Assembly: GCF_002099425.1 (NCBI RefSeq)
Contig: NW_018343953.1
Location: forward strand, 6,770,001 to 6,834,000
From: Phascolarctos cinereus
Lineage: Eukaryota; Chordata; Mammalia; Diprotodontia; Phascolarctidae
Length of the DNA: 64,000 nt
Direction: 5' to 3'
Shown here: one piece after another, positions 1-10,871 of the stretch
How positions within the stretch are numbered: position 1 is the stretch's first letter
Layout: each line of letters begins with the position of its first letter
The notes under the pieces: generated by a model
Seen by the model: only the letters and a program-made list of their open reading frames with translations
Database searches by the model: none
What the model was told of the DNA's origin: nothing
Position numbers and translations under genes: made by a program

Positions 1-302
1 ATTTGCCTATTGAAATCCTACCTATTCTTGAAGTTCCAGCTCAAAGGTTGCGTCTTCCATAGTGCCTTCTCAGATCTTCACTAGTAACTACACTCTTGAG
101 TCCTTCTGAAAATACTGACTTTGTGCTTCTCATTTGGCATTTGTACACAGATTATGACAATAAAAGGCTGTATGTGATGTTACTTATCTCCCAATCTAGA
201 TCATAAACTATTTGAAGGTAAGAACATATCTCACACATGATTATAAAAACACAGGCCTTTTCTCACAAGAGACAACTAGCAAATATTTACTGAACGAATA
301 TT
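1..302 (+). repeat. L2 LINE 3' end
   Basis: Reads as the terminal L2 sequence: a 'cagctcaaagg...cttcc' block, then 'ctcccaatctagatcataaactatttgaagg', a diverged form of the usual L2 phrase before the final 'aatatttactgaacgaa'. It is 5'-truncated by the window edge. No coding part is visible. Confidence 0.6.
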
Positions 303-382
303 GGAAGCAGGATTATAACAGGTAGTATGACAATGGAGTCCCACTGTATTGTCTGCTAGTAAGGTTTATGTTAATAGCTTAC

Positions 383-596
383 ATCTCTCTATAGCACACT
401 AAGGTTTACAAAGTGCATTTTCTCACAAAAACCCCGTGAGGTAGAGAGTATAAGTATTATGATTTCCATTTTATAAATAAGGAAATTGAGGTTCAGAGAT
501 TTAAAGTCATAGCTAGCATCAGAGGAAAGGTTCTGACACCAGTCTCTTGACTTCAAGTCTAATAGGGCTCTTCCCATAGCTCTATGTTTTCCTTCT
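383..596 (-). repeat. MIR-type SINE, antisense
   Basis: The antisense MIR order is present: 'gtttacaaagtgc', 'ccccgtgaggtag', 'aaggaaattgaggttcagag', then the degenerate tRNA-related end. Old and diverged. The small open frame across it is a chance reading. Confidence 0.65.
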
Positions 597-833
597 AGGC
601 TTCAGAAGCAAGTTCCTGAGTCTGTCTCTTAGGATATTATCAAGGTCTACCTTAAATTCAATCCTTTTCTCCTCTATCCAGGTGCAATCACTTACCTGTT
701 CTGAGTGTGTGTTTTGAGCTGCCCCTTTCCTGATATTAGTTCCTGTTTGAATAGAGAACAATGTGAGAAAACTCTTATTGGGCTAAAACTTTCCCTAGGT
801 ATCAGGTTCACTTTACTGTCTTCTGACTGCCAA

Positions 834-952
834 CCAATCAATCCACGAATATTTATTAAGCACCACAGTCTGTGAGTCATTGTGCCATGTACTGGAGATA
901 CAAAGACAAAAATGAAACAATCCCTGCCCTCAAGGAGCTTATGGTCCAGAGT
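834..952 (-). repeat. L2 LINE 3' end, antisense
   Basis: 'aatatttattaagcacc' followed by 'ggagatacaaagacaaaaatg' and 'ccctgccctcaaggagctta' is the standard antisense start of an L2 copy. Only about 120 bases of the 3' end remain. Confidence 0.75.
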
Positions 953-1139
953 GGTAAATAATAAGAAGGCTTCTTCCCTTACATGACTCATGTGGATTTC
1001 TGGTCACTACATTGCTTTGACCTCTGGTGGACATTCCTTGTTTTGACTGCCTTGACTCTTTATTGACTGCATGCTTTTGTCATCACCTGGTTCTCTTTAT
1101 TCTCTTACTTGCCTATTGTGTTCACTACAACATCTAGCA

Positions 1140-1385
1140 TCTAGATGTTTAAGGAATATTTTTTCACCGGGCTGGCACTGTTGCCGTAGCTACTGAGAGA
1201 TATAAGCCTCATTTCTTGTCATTTAAAAAAATGGCTTTGATTTACATGGATGTTCTTTGTTCTCCTCAAAACTGGAAACTCTATGAGGGACTATGAGGGA
1301 AGGGACTATGTCTTTTGTTTGCTGTGAACAGTAGTCATAGCATATTGTGGGCATTTAGTGAACTTATCAATGAAAGCATGGATAC
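1140..1385 (+). repeat. Degraded L2 3' tail
   Basis: 'ggaaactctatgaggga...agggactatgtctttt' followed by 'catattgtgggcatttagtg' resembles the L2 terminal region, which reads 'gtaagctccttgagggcag...cacatagtaggcgctt' in good copies. A short internal duplication of 'ctatgaggga' (about 1280-1302) is visible. Confidence 0.35.
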
Positions 1386-1537
1386 TTAGTCATATGGGCT
1401 TTGGGACATTGGGGGACAAGGTCAAGACGGGGAAGTGAGGAAGGACCAATGAAAACTCCTGCTTTGTTGAATCCTCCTCCCATTTCTGTTTCCTTCTGCC
1501 TCCTCCCATCCCTTTGTTGGTTTTTGGTTTTTTGTGG

Positions 1538-1583
1538 CTTTTTTGGTGAGGCAATTGGGATTAAGTGACTTATCCAAGGAGCA
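1538..1583 (-). repeat. Type c CORE-SINE fragment, antisense
   Basis: T-rich stretch, 'ggtgaggcaattgggattaa' and 'gtgacttatccaagg' are the antisense 3' part of the short A-tailed SINE seen whole elsewhere in the window. The rest of the SINE is replaced by the neighbouring (TA)n array. Confidence 0.6.
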
Positions 1584-1629
1584 CATATATAATATATATA
1601 TATATATATATATAATATATATATATAAT

Positions 1630-1674
<45 letters not shown>
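1584..1674. repeat. (TA)n microsatellite
   Basis: About 90 bases of TA dinucleotides with regular 'aatata' interruptions in the left half and an uninterrupted right half. It lies directly against the SINE fragment at 1538-1583. Confidence 0.95.
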
Positions 1675-1677
<3 letters not shown>

Positions 1678-1839
1678 TTTTTAAATAGAGAGCCACTAAT
1701 TCACAGGAAAAAAATCAATCAAAATCCAATGAAAAAAAAGCAACTGAGTTTAAGATTTTATCTATACATATATAGTACTTGTCCCCTTTAAGAAATTAAG
1801 ATCAGGGAGTACAATTCACCAAAGTCTAACCACTGAATA

Positions 1840-1960
1840 CAATATAACAACAATATCAAACATTTATCAAGCACTCACTGTGTGCAGAGCTCTGGGAATA
1901 GATATGGTTTAGATAAGATAGGTTAACTGTTCATAGGGTTTACATATTAGTAAGTCTAAT
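1840..1960 (-). repeat. MIR/L2 tail, antisense
   Basis: 'acaacaatatcaaacattta' then 'tcaagcactcactgtgtgc' and 'agctctggg' match the antisense end shared by MIR and L2. The copy fades after about 100 bases, so I cannot choose between the two families. Confidence 0.5.
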
Positions 1961-2119
1961 AAATAAATATTCTATTCTCTTCATTTCTATTCTGGTTAAC
2001 ACATGGAGGGAGATAAAAAGTGAAGGGAGCAATAGAAATGCAGTTGAGACTTAAGAAGGAAATAAAGAGGACTTCATTAATTTTATGTATTCATGACAAT
2101 GACAGAAATCCATCTTAGT

Positions 2120-2352
2120 GGGCAGCTCAGTGAATCAGTGGTTTGAGTGCTGGGGCTTGGAGTCAGGAAGACTCATCTTTCCTGAGTTCAAATCTGGCCT
2201 CAGACACTTACTAGTTGTGTGGCCCCTGGGCAAGTCACTTAATCCTGTTTACCTCAGTTCCTCATCTGTAAAATGAGCTCGAGAAGGAAATGGTAAGCCA
2301 GTATCTTTGCCAATAAAACCCCGCAAACAGTTGTACGTGACTGAAAAACAAA
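2120..2352 (+). repeat. CORE-SINE, type a (RTE-like tail)
   Basis: Complete copy. Head 'ggcagctcagtgaatcagtg', B-box-like 'gagttcaaatctgg', core 'gggcaagtcacttaa', then 'atgagctcgagaaggaaatgg' and 'atctttgccaataaaacccc', ending in 'gactgaaaaaca'. The tail is the one that in antisense copies reads 'gttttcttggcaaagatac'. The nearest relatives in this window are at 6357, 40128 and 51461. Confidence 0.85.
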
Positions 2353-2411
2353 AGCTCTTAGTGGCAAAGTCCAATCAAAAAGTCAAGAGGCAAAATGTCT
2401 TTTAAAGATTT

Positions 2412-2514
2412 TATACACACACACACACAAACACATACACACGTGTGAGTGTGCGTGCACACATGTGTGTGTGTATGTATGTATGTGTGTGTATGTGTGT
2501 GTGTCTGTGTGTAT
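2412..2514. repeat. Mirror (CA)n/(TG)n microsatellite
   Basis: A CA-rich left half (from 2415) runs through 'cacacgtgtgagtgtgcgtgc' into a TG-rich right half to about 2514. The two halves are reverse complements of each other, so the array could fold into a long imperfect hairpin. Confidence 0.9.
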
Positions 2515-2764
2515 AACCAGATTTGTTATGAAGTGTTTTGATTCCCACCTCAGATTTGGAAGCACTAATGTTCTTGAACCTCTCTTTTTTTCATTTTCAA
2601 TGTAGGAAACCCTCAATGAACTACTTTGGCAAGGGAATCTCAACTATTTTAAAAAGTAAAAATATCTATTATGGAATAACTCTCCATCTTATAACCCTTT
2701 ATGTTATGGCTGGTAAGGACTTAATGCTGTGTTGCAAATTTGCAACTATAAGCATAAATAATGA

Positions 2765-2945
2765 CAGGATCAGAAGATTTTAGAGCTGGAAAGAACTTTA
2801 GAGAACCTATATTCTAACCTCCTCATTTTATAGAGAGGAAAACAGATCCGTAGAGGGAAGCAACTTGTACAAGGCCACACAGATAGTAGATAACGTGCCA
2901 GAATTAAAAGCCAGGCCTTCTAACTACAAAACCGGTGCTTTCTCA
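2765..2945 (-). repeat. MIR3-type SINE (type d), antisense
   Basis: Begins 'ttttagagctggaaagaact', the L3-like tail in antisense, then 'ctcctcattttatagagagg', 'aaggccacacagatagtag' and 'ccaggccttctaacta'. Old, about 180 bases. Confidence 0.7.
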
Positions 2946-3096
2946 TGAACACATCTTGGAATTTGCCCCAGGACCAGATGGAAACAAAGCAAGGTCATGT
3001 TTAACTTTGGGGCTGGAGATTTCCCGCCCCCATTGAATTGTGTAGATGAAAATTGCAATTTAATTCAACAAACATTCATATTTGTGCCTACTCTGG

Positions 3097-3345
3097 GTAG
3101 GGAAAGCATAGCATAGTGGGTGGAGGGATGAGTTTGGAGTTAGGAAGAGCTGGATTCAAGCTCTGCCTCTGACACACTCTTACCGCGTCATGGTGGGCAA
3201 CTTAATCTCTCAGTGCCTCCAGACAGCTTGCCAGCTATAAGTTGCTGATGTGTATCAGCATGAGGGGTTTCCATATCAGTTGTTTCCTACACTGATGAAA
3301 TTGTAGGTCTGTTTAAAAAAAAACCCCAAAAGGGTGGGGGGTGCA
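3097..3345 (+). repeat. SINE with a distinct 3' body
   Basis: A tRNA-like head ('agcatagcatagtgggtgg', 'ctggattcaagctctgcctc') leads into a body unlike the other SINEs: 'agctataagttgctgatg', 'gaggggtttcc', 'tacactgatgaaattgtagg', then an A-rich end. I recall this body from marsupial repeats but cannot name the family with confidence. A short antisense L2/MIR end (3055-3096) abuts it. Confidence 0.55.
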
Positions 3346-3756
3346 GGGTGCTATAATAAGCACTGAACGCTCTGGTTGAGGTATAACTGAGCTGGATGGC
3401 AAGATTTAGTTCATCTAATATGTCACAATCAACTAATACGGTGTTGGTATTTATCAGTCTTCAGTGTGTAAAGGGCCTAAATTTGGAAAGCATAATTAGA
3501 CTGACCTGATCTTTCTTTGTAAACTTTAGAGGATGATATAAATGCCAGTGTTTCTTATTTGGTCTTTAAACACTGAACTCTGAAGCTTCAAGGCATCTTG
3601 GACCAAGGATTAGGGATGGATGGGGATGTACAGAGAAGGCCAGAGCCCAGAATAAGAATAGGATCAAAGTCAGAAGCAATCCATTCAGTTCAACAAAAGC
3701 AGGTAGGCGGAACAAGGAATCCCTAAGAGAGGATTCCTAGCTGAAATCTTGGGTTT

Positions 3757-4014
3757 GATGTTGTTTATTCATTTTTTTCAGTTGTGTCTGACTCTTTGTG
3801 ACCCTATTTAGGGTTTTCTTAGCAGAGACATGTAGTGGTCTGCCATTTCCTTCCCTAGCTCATTTTACAAGTGAGGAAACTGAGGCAAACAGGGTTAAGC
3901 AGCTTGCCCAGCATCACACAACTATTAAGTGTCTAAGGCTGGATTTGAATACATGAAGATGAATCTTTTTGACTCAAAGCCTAGAGCTCTATCCACTGTA
4001 CCACTCAGCTGCCC
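3757..4014 (-). repeat. CORE-SINE, type a, antisense, full length
   Basis: Begins with the RTE-like tail in antisense ('cagttgtgtctgactctttg', 'gggttttcttagcagagac'), then 'gaggaaactgaggcaaacag', 'ggatttgaat', and ends at the head, 'ccactcagctgccc'. All parts are present. Confidence 0.88.
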
Positions 4015-4159
4015 TGAGATCTGTAGAATGGATTGGTAAGTAGGTCGTGATCATGTATTCAACATTTCTTTGTTACTCTGTCATCAAGATATTATATTTA
4101 AATAAATCCTTATTTTCTTACTAAAACTTACATGCTCACTTGGACTAGAACATGGAAGA

Positions 4160-4650
4160 CATTAAGGAGAATAATGGGAAATCAGATTGGTAAAATAGGT
4201 TTGAGGCAGATTATGAAGGGCTTTCAATGCCAAATGGAGGACTTTTGTTTTTTATCATGGAGACAGTGGGGAGCCACTGAAGTTCCTTGAGAAGGGAAAG
4301 CAACTCGGTCAGATCTATGCTTAAGGCATATTAATTTAGTGGCTGTTTGGAGGATGAATTAGAAAGAGGAGAGACTGGTACCAGGGACATAAAAGAGGAA
4401 CTGTTATCTTAGTCAAGGCAAGAGATGATCAGGAACAGAATCAGGGTGACAGTCATTTGAGTGGAAAGGTGAGGATGGCTATGAGTAATGTGGTGGGAGT
4501 AGAATCAACAAAACCTTCATTCATTCCATAAATATTTATTAAATACCTACCACATACAGAATACTGTACTAGGAGCTGGAGAAATCAAGAAATGGCCCTC
4601 GCTTATAAATATGTAGGCACAATATTAGAGAAGTGAATATGGGGCTGGAT
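4160..4650 (-). repeat. L2 LINE, antisense, two pieces
   Basis: The left part is L2 body in antisense: 'tatgaagggctttcaatgcc', 'gtggggagccactgaagt', 'tggctgtttggaggatgaat'. From about 4505 a second 3' end starts, 'ccataaatatttattaaata' and 'aggagctggag'. Because a 3' end follows body sequence in the same orientation, there are probably two L2 copies, or one rearranged copy. Confidence 0.75.
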
Positions 4651-4929
4651 TTGACCATGGGAATGAGACAAAAAAGATGATTAGGGATTTAATGAGGCTG
4701 GAGTTATCTCCCATTCAATGGTCCTAAACCGAGGATTCTGCTCAGGATACTACATAGAATAGGGATAGATACTGATCAACTCAAGCCTCCAAAAAGTTTT
4801 CACTAACTTGTAGTCTAAATCATTAGTCAAATGTCATTGTCTACATCCCTAACTGATCCCTTTTCATTTAATTTTACCTAATCTAACCTGACCCATCTGC
4901 CCTGAAGTTATGCTGTGTGGGGGTTTGTC

Positions 4930-5040
4930 CTTCACTTCTCAGAACAGGAAAATAAGGCAGGAGGGGAAATTATTTTCCTGAGGTCATCCAGTCAACAAAT
5001 GGGCAGAACCAAGGATGAATCCTGAGGCCCTGCCACCAAG
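4930..5040 (-). repeat. MIR-type SINE fragment, antisense
   Basis: 'aggaaaataaggcaggaggg', 'gaggtcatccagtcaacaaa' and 'gcagaaccaaggatgaatcc' follow the antisense MIR core in order. Strongly diverged. Confidence 0.45.
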
Positions 5041-5099
5041 ACCAACAATTTATAAAACTTCATTTGATGACCAAGTAATTGCTTCCCTGAATCATAAGG

Positions 5100-5900
5100 C
5101 CCACTGCCCAAATCCCATAGACCCTCCTCCTTTCATTCAGTTGCTGTCTGGAGCCTAAAATCGGAGGTGCCTGGAACAGGACCCTTACTCCCCAATTTAT
5201 AGATCCTAGTCTTTCTATGGACAACCTACTGAATAAGACACACTATTTCCCAGTGGACTACTCTCCTCTACTATCTCTACCCCCTTCTTTCACTAGACTC
5301 TTGTTGGTTCCTCTTGGTTACATGTGGATTTCCTGGGAGCTAGGGGATGCAAGGCTTCTCAATTTCTATTCAGCTTGCTGGGCCCACATTTTGACCCCTC
5401 AGTTCCCCGTTGCTGCTAGAACCCCCTATCACTCTCTGACTCAGCTGACAGGGGGACAGACAATGGCATTTTACATCAACCTGGGATATCAGGAGCCGGC
5501 CTTATCCAGCAATGTTTTTCTATTAGTCTAACACTCCATTGTGCATCCCCTTATCAGCTGAAATGTTGATGTAATGCCTGGCTTAGAAGTGGTTTTTGCT
5601 TCAGCACTTGAGTAGCTCATCTTATTGGGGGAGGGAGAGGGGCCCGGAAGAGCCCATTTATCAGGATTCTCATGAGAATTGACCCCTTCCTTCCTCCCAA
5701 AGGGTGGTGGGGAGTAGAAAATTCCCAGCCAGTCCCTGAGGCTTACTGTTCTTTCTCTGACCCAGAGCCTCCCTCCACCCTCCCAAGCACTCAGGCCCAC
5801 TATAAGTAGTGGGCTGTCTTATAAGCCTGGTTTCAATTCTTGGGTCCTAGCTGTCCTGTCCTTCTTTGGAGTTTCTACAATACCCTACTACATTACACAG
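5100..5900. other. Repeat-poor stretch with a motif cluster
   Basis: About 800 bases with no recognisable transposable element, in a window where such stretches are rare. Inside it are TGACTCAGC (5437-5445, which reads GCTGAGTCA on the other strand, an NF-E2/MAF-type core), TTATCAGCTG (5551-5560, a GATA site joined to an E-box), TTATCA (5658-5663) and GGGTGGTGGGG (5702-5712, CACCC-like). Open frames here have no recognised protein similarity. I read it as a candidate regulatory element only; chance clustering is possible. Confidence 0.3.
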
Positions 5901-6035
5901 ATGCAAGGAACTTCTTTAGTGTTTTCCATAGGAAGGAATATGAGTGTCTTTGTTAAAAGCATACTTGGAATTTCTGAATTACTCTGTCAATGCTTTTATC
6001 TCCTCACCAAAATTTCCATAGCTATTTGTATTGCT

Positions 6036-6195
6036 ATCAAATCAATCAGTCAACAAGTATTTATTAAATGCTTACAATGTGCTAGGTACTGGATGGATGG
6101 CTTATCTTCTCAGCTAGTCCTTAACGGTGGGGATTGGGTCTTTCCTTATGGCTCCCAAAGTGCCTAGTATAGTTTAGTTACTTAATTGGCATTTA
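6036..6195 (-). repeat. L2 3' end, antisense, plus a tail-like piece
   Basis: 'aatcaatcagtcaacaagta' then 'tttattaaatgcttac' and 'gtgctaggtactgg' is an antisense L2 end. The following 100 bases ('ggggattgggtcttt', 'aaagtgcctagtatag') look like a sense L2 tail, so two ends may face each other here. Confidence 0.55.
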
Positions 6196-6356
6196 AAAAA
6201 AAGTTAACCCAATCTTCTTCTAATAGTCCTCTAAGGGAGAGCAAATGATCATTGGATCCATTTTACAGAAGGGCTAACAAGTACAAAGAGAAAAAGGATG
6301 TCCATAAATGGTATTGTTAACTGAGTTCTTTATAAAGTCTTAGGGACTCCATAGCA

Positions 6357-6590
6357 CAGGCAGCTAGATGACACAGTGGATAGAGTGCCAGGTCTGGAGT
6401 CAAGAAGATGTGAGTTCAAATTTAGCCTCAGACACTTACTACATATGTGACCCTGGGCAAGTCACTTGATCCTGTCTTTATTTGTAAAATGAGTTAGAGA
6501 AAGAGATGGAAAACTATTCCAGTATATTTGCCAAGAAAATGGCAAATGAAAAATTAAGCATGACTGACAACAACAATAATAACAACAACT
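6357..6590 (+). repeat. CORE-SINE, type a
   Basis: Head 'aggcagctagatgacacagt', 'gagttcaaatttagcctcag', core 'gggcaagtcacttgatcctg', tail 'tatttgccaagaaaatgg' and 'catgactgacaacaacaata'. Ends in a CAA/TAA-rich run, as RTE-tailed elements do. Confidence 0.85.
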
Positions 6591-6684
6591 CCATAGCAGG
6601 TCAGACAATCCGTGTAACATCAAACTTTTGTAGTAAACTCCTTTAAGGTACATGGGCCCATATTAGTCACTATGAACGGATGAC

Positions 6685-6930
6685 TAGCTACCATTTATAT
6701 AGAATTTAGAGGTTTACAAAGCACTTTCCTAATACCAACTAACCTAACCTAGCATGACTGGTTATGTGATTATGTTTGTGGTCCAGGGAAGCTCCCAATT
6801 ATTGATATTCCCATTTTACAGATGACAAAATAGGCTCAGATATGTTGAATGACTTGGCCATGGTCAAAACAGAAGAATAAAGCATTGTAGTCTCTGCCTC
6901 CAGCCTCCCTGTCTGACCCCTTCCCCCAAT
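6685..6930 (-). repeat. MIR-type SINE, antisense
   Basis: 'agctaccatttatatagaat', 'ggtttacaaagcactttcc', 'cccattttacagatgac' and 'aggctcagatatgttgaatg' give the antisense MIR order over about 240 bases. Confidence 0.65.
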
Positions 6931-7235
6931 AAACCTGGCACCCAATTTTCCATGAGTACACACAGCAGTGGGAAGAATGGGCACCTGTGTAGAACATATT
7001 ATTAAAGAGGCATGAGCATACAAGTGTGGGACAACTCAAGCTTCCAGTCCTACAGGACCCTTCAATCCATTCTCTTCTCTTGGTTTTCTCACACTGATAT
7101 CTATCCCATGGATAAAGTATTTCTGCTGGGCAGGTTGCTCAGGAGGGCTCCCTGGACTGGTCGTTGCTGGGGAGTAACCCTACTATAAGATGCCATAAAA
7201 ATCAATGGATCCAGAATCCCCAGATCAATCTCATA

Positions 7236-7305
7236 CACCCATATACACATACATATATGTATGTAGACACATATGTGTACAAGTACATATGCATGCAAAT
7301 AGATA
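7236..7305. repeat. Imperfect CA/TA/TG simple repeat
   Basis: Alternating 'acacatacatatatgtatgt' and 'acacatatgtgtac' steps, a purine-pyrimidine alternating stretch of about 70 bases. Confidence 0.7.
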
Positions 7306-7334
7306 CAAGATAATTTTTTTTGTGTGGGGAGAGT

Positions 7335-7545
7335 ACTAGCAACTGAGGAGGTAGGATAAGGAAAAGTTTCATGTAGAAGATGTTATTTGATCTGAGTGTT
7401 GAAGGAAATGAAGGATTCTAAAAGGTAGGGGTAAAGGCAGAATATATACCAGGCAAGGTACATGGCCAATACAAAACTTGCAAGTAGAAAATGGAGCGTC
7501 ATGAGTGAAAAATAGTAAGAAGGCCAGATTGAATACTTGTTGATT
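7335..7545 (-). repeat. L2 LINE body fragment, antisense
   Basis: 'catgtagaagatgttatttg', 'gtgttgaaggaaatgaagga', 'atggagcgtcatgagtg' and 'aagaaggccagattgaata' follow the L2 3' region in antisense. The L2 end itself is missing on the left. Confidence 0.6.
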
Positions 7546-8599
7546 TATTGACTGAATCATTTAGTTTAGGAAGGGATTAATGTATAACGATGGAAAAATT
7601 CATGATATATTTTGAATATTAGTGAAACCTGTTATCCTTTGCTATCTCTACAAGACCATCCCATTCTCTTTTTTTAATCATACAGCATATACCATTGATG
7701 ATGTATTTCAGACACTGTATGAGCTGAGGTCATCATTGGTAAAATACAGCAGCTTGCCTATACCTTCATATACCTTCCCATTATGGCCTTTTGGGTCACC
7801 TGGGATTGTGATTCTTCTGAGCTCATGATATTCCCTGATTTACAGTCATGTAGGATAGACTCTAGGCTATTTCCAGTAAACTCTAGTTTATCTATAGTAA
7901 AACTTGAGACAATTCACACAAGCTTGCTGGAGCCATGCATAAAGAATGAGGTGGTATGGTAGGAGTGTGTTAGCTAGATTGGGTTTGAACATGTCTGAAA
8001 TTTACTTTAGCCTAAACCAGGAAGACTTTCTAGAGAAAGTCAGCTTTAAAGGGGAGTAATTTAGGTTGGACAGTGAAAAGAGAAGGTATTTCACCTATGG
8101 ACTAGGAAGGTCAATCCCAGGGCCTCAAGGGAAAAAAATAGTCAGGAAAGATTGGAGAGAGTGAGCCATAGAAAGAGGTGTTCCTCTTCCTCTGAAATTA
8201 TCATCAAATGAGAGATTATATGTAAAATGCTCTGTAAATTTTAAAGAGATAAACATAGCTATTGTTATTGGTGTGGGTAAAGTCCAGGGCTTGGCCTCTG
8301 ATCCCAACTCTGCCTCTACTAATGACTTCCTGGATGACTTTGGACCTGGCAGCTTTAGTTCCTCATCAGCTTTAGTTTAGAATTATTTTAAGAGATCATA
8401 AAGAAAAATAATCTTAATGCAACACCAGTGCTCAGTGATATTAATAATAATTTCATTGAACCTTTTTACTAAGATAATTTTTCCTTCTACATGTATGTGC
8501 TTCAAGATTGATCACCTTCTCCAACACTGGGGAGCACTTTCTTTTATCCCTTCAGATACATTGGGCCAGAATGAATGAATAAACCATTTGTCAAGTGTT

Positions 8600-10870
8600 T
8601 ACTTAATCAATCAATTAATAAACTTTTATTAAGAGCCTCTTACATGCCAGGCACTTTGCTAAGCACTAGGTATATAAAAAGAGACAAAAGACAGTACCCA
8701 CCCTCAAAGAGTTTACAATTTAATGGAGGAGATAGCATGTAAACAAATGCATACAAAGCAAGCTATATACAGGATAAATTGTGTGTTTGTCTTTCATTTT
8801 CAAAAAGAAGCAAGGACATCACGGGGTAATGCCTTGACTTGTGAGTGAATTGGATTTATGTGAAGCAGAGTTGCACTAAGTCATCAGCTTCATTCTCTCC
8901 TCCAAAGTCATCAAAGTCTAGCAGCCAGACAAAAGTCTTGATGACTGGCAATGGCCCAGGATGCAAAGGATGACCTTGGAATTAAGAAGGGTTAAGGAAG
9001 TCTTCCTATAGACGGCATGATTTTAGCTGGGATTTAAAGGAAGCCAGGGAGGTCAGTAGTCAAGAGTAAAGGAGGGAGAGCATTCCAGGCATGGAGGAGA
9101 GTCAGAGAAAATGCCTGGAGCAGAGAGATGGAGTGTTTTATTCATGGAACAGTCAGAAGGCCAGTGTTGCTGGGTCAAAAAAAGTATATGTTGGGGAAAA
9201 AGGTATAAGAAGACTGAAAAGGGAGGAAGGGGCTCATTTATGAAAGGCTTTGAATGCCAAACAGAACATTTTGTATTTGCTCTTGGAGGCAATAGGAAGC
9301 CTTTGAATTTTGAATTGAATAGAAATTGGGAGTTGAACGGCGAGGTGATACTATCTGAATAGGAGAATGATGTCCTTTACAGTAAAAGGGAAGGTAGGAG
9401 ATGAGGAGAGTTTAGGGAGAAAGATAATGAGTTCTGTTTTGGACATATTGAGTTAAAGATATCTACTGAATGTCCAATTCAAGACATCTAAAAGGTAATT
9501 GGAAATTCAAGACTGGAGGTTAGTAGAAAAATCAGGGCAGAAAAGGTAGATTTGAGAATAATCAGCATAGAGATGTTTATTAAACCCATGATAGGTGATG
9601 AGATTAGCAAGTAAAGTAGTTTAGAGGGAGAAGAGAAGAAGACCAGGATGGAACGCTGGGGGCTGTCTATAGTTAGAGGCCATAATCTGGAGCAATATTC
9701 AGTGAAGGAGACAGAGAAGGAGCAATCAGATGGGTAGGAGGAAAACAGGAGAAAGCAGTATCCTGAAAACCTAGAGAGAGGAAAGTATCAAGGAGGGGAG
9801 ATCGAACAACAGTGTCAACGGCTGTAGAGAGAGGTCAAGGAGAATGAGGATGGAAAAAAAAAGCTGTTGGATTTAGCAGCTATGAGATCATTAGAGACTT
9901 TGAAGAGAGCAGTTTTGGTGGAATGTTAAGTTTGGAAACTGGATTGTAAGAGATAAGAAGAGAGTGAGAGGAAAGAAAGTGGAGCCACCTATTGTAGATA
10001 GCCTTTTCAAAGAGTTTAGCTACAAAGGGCAGAAGAGATATAGGATAATAGTTAGCAGAGATGGAAAGGTCAAGTGAAGGTGTTTTTTTTTCAGGATAGA
10101 GGAGATATGGACATGTTTATAGGCAGTAGAAAATGAGTCACTAGAGATACAAAGATTGAAAATAAATGAAAGAGTAGAAATGACAGAGGGGGTAATCTTT
10201 TGGAGGAGTTGAGATGGAATGGATCCCTTGAACAAGTAGAGGAGTTAGCCTTGGTAAGAAGTAAGGCCACTTTGACAAGTGGGACAGGAAGAGAGAGTAG
10301 CAAAAGGCATCTGAGTGACAGGAGATGAAGAAGAGGAGAAAAGAGGGAATGCATATTGAACAGCTTCAATTTTTTTATGTAAAATATGAGCAAGGTTCTC
10401 AGCTGAGAGATTGTGGGAAGGGGGAGCCATGGGAGGTTTGAAGAAGAATGAAAAGGCTTGGAAGAGTTGCTGTGGAGGATGGAATAATGAATTGATGAGA
10501 GAGGTACAGAAGGATTGCCTAGCAGCATCTAGGTGCTTATATAGCACAAATTTGTGGCAGACCCAGTCACAATGCTTGCATGATTGTCTTTGCCTTCATC
10601 CAGCAGCACATGTGTAGGCACAAAGGGGAAAAATTGTGGGAGCAATCCAAGGCGGAAACATGTCTGGATGTATTCTGTGATATAAGTGGGCTAGGGATTC
10701 AAGAGAAGAGGACAATATAGAATTGAATTGTTTCACCAAGGAGTCAAGATAGAAGAGAATAGAATAGCTAGTATAGGGGAGGTGGCCTGGGATAGAATTG
10801 AGGGGACAAGGGATTAAGTCATGGTGCTGATGAAGAGTTGGGTTATGTGAGGGAAGGCAGAGGGAGAGTA
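8600..10870 (-). repeat. L2 LINE, antisense, 3' end into ORF2
   Basis: The best antisense L2 copy. It starts at the 3' end ('caatcaattaataaactttt', 'aagcactaggtatata', 'ccctcaaagagtttacaatt'), runs through the 3' region ('gagagcattccaggcatgga', 'atgaaaggctttgaatgcc') and then RT-coding sequence. On the minus strand 10245-10547 gives residues such as 'PPMAPPSHNLSAENL', and 10091-10235 gives 'PSVISTLSFIFNLC' and 'YKHVHISSILK', all L2 ORF2 sequence read in several frames. A 199-base LINE insertion splits it at 8780-8978. At about 10870 the orientation switches. Confidence 0.85.
8780..8978 (-). mobile_element. RTE-like LINE 3' end inside the L2
   Basis: 'tttgtctttcattttcaaaa', 'gcaaggacatcacggggtaa', 'tgaattggatttatgtgaag' and 'aagtcatcagcttcattctc' match the 3' ends at 15010 and 56340. 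L2 sequence stops at 'tatacaggataaatt' and resumes at 'ggaattaagaagggttaagg', so this piece was inserted into the L2. No clear TSD remains. Confidence 0.75.
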
Positions 10871-10871
10871 T

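Noticed and set aside
10091-10547. Overlapping 145- and 100-codon minus-strand frames as a possible gene
   Set aside because: They are L2 ORF2 pieces in two frames, matching the second L2 copy at 12161-12505.
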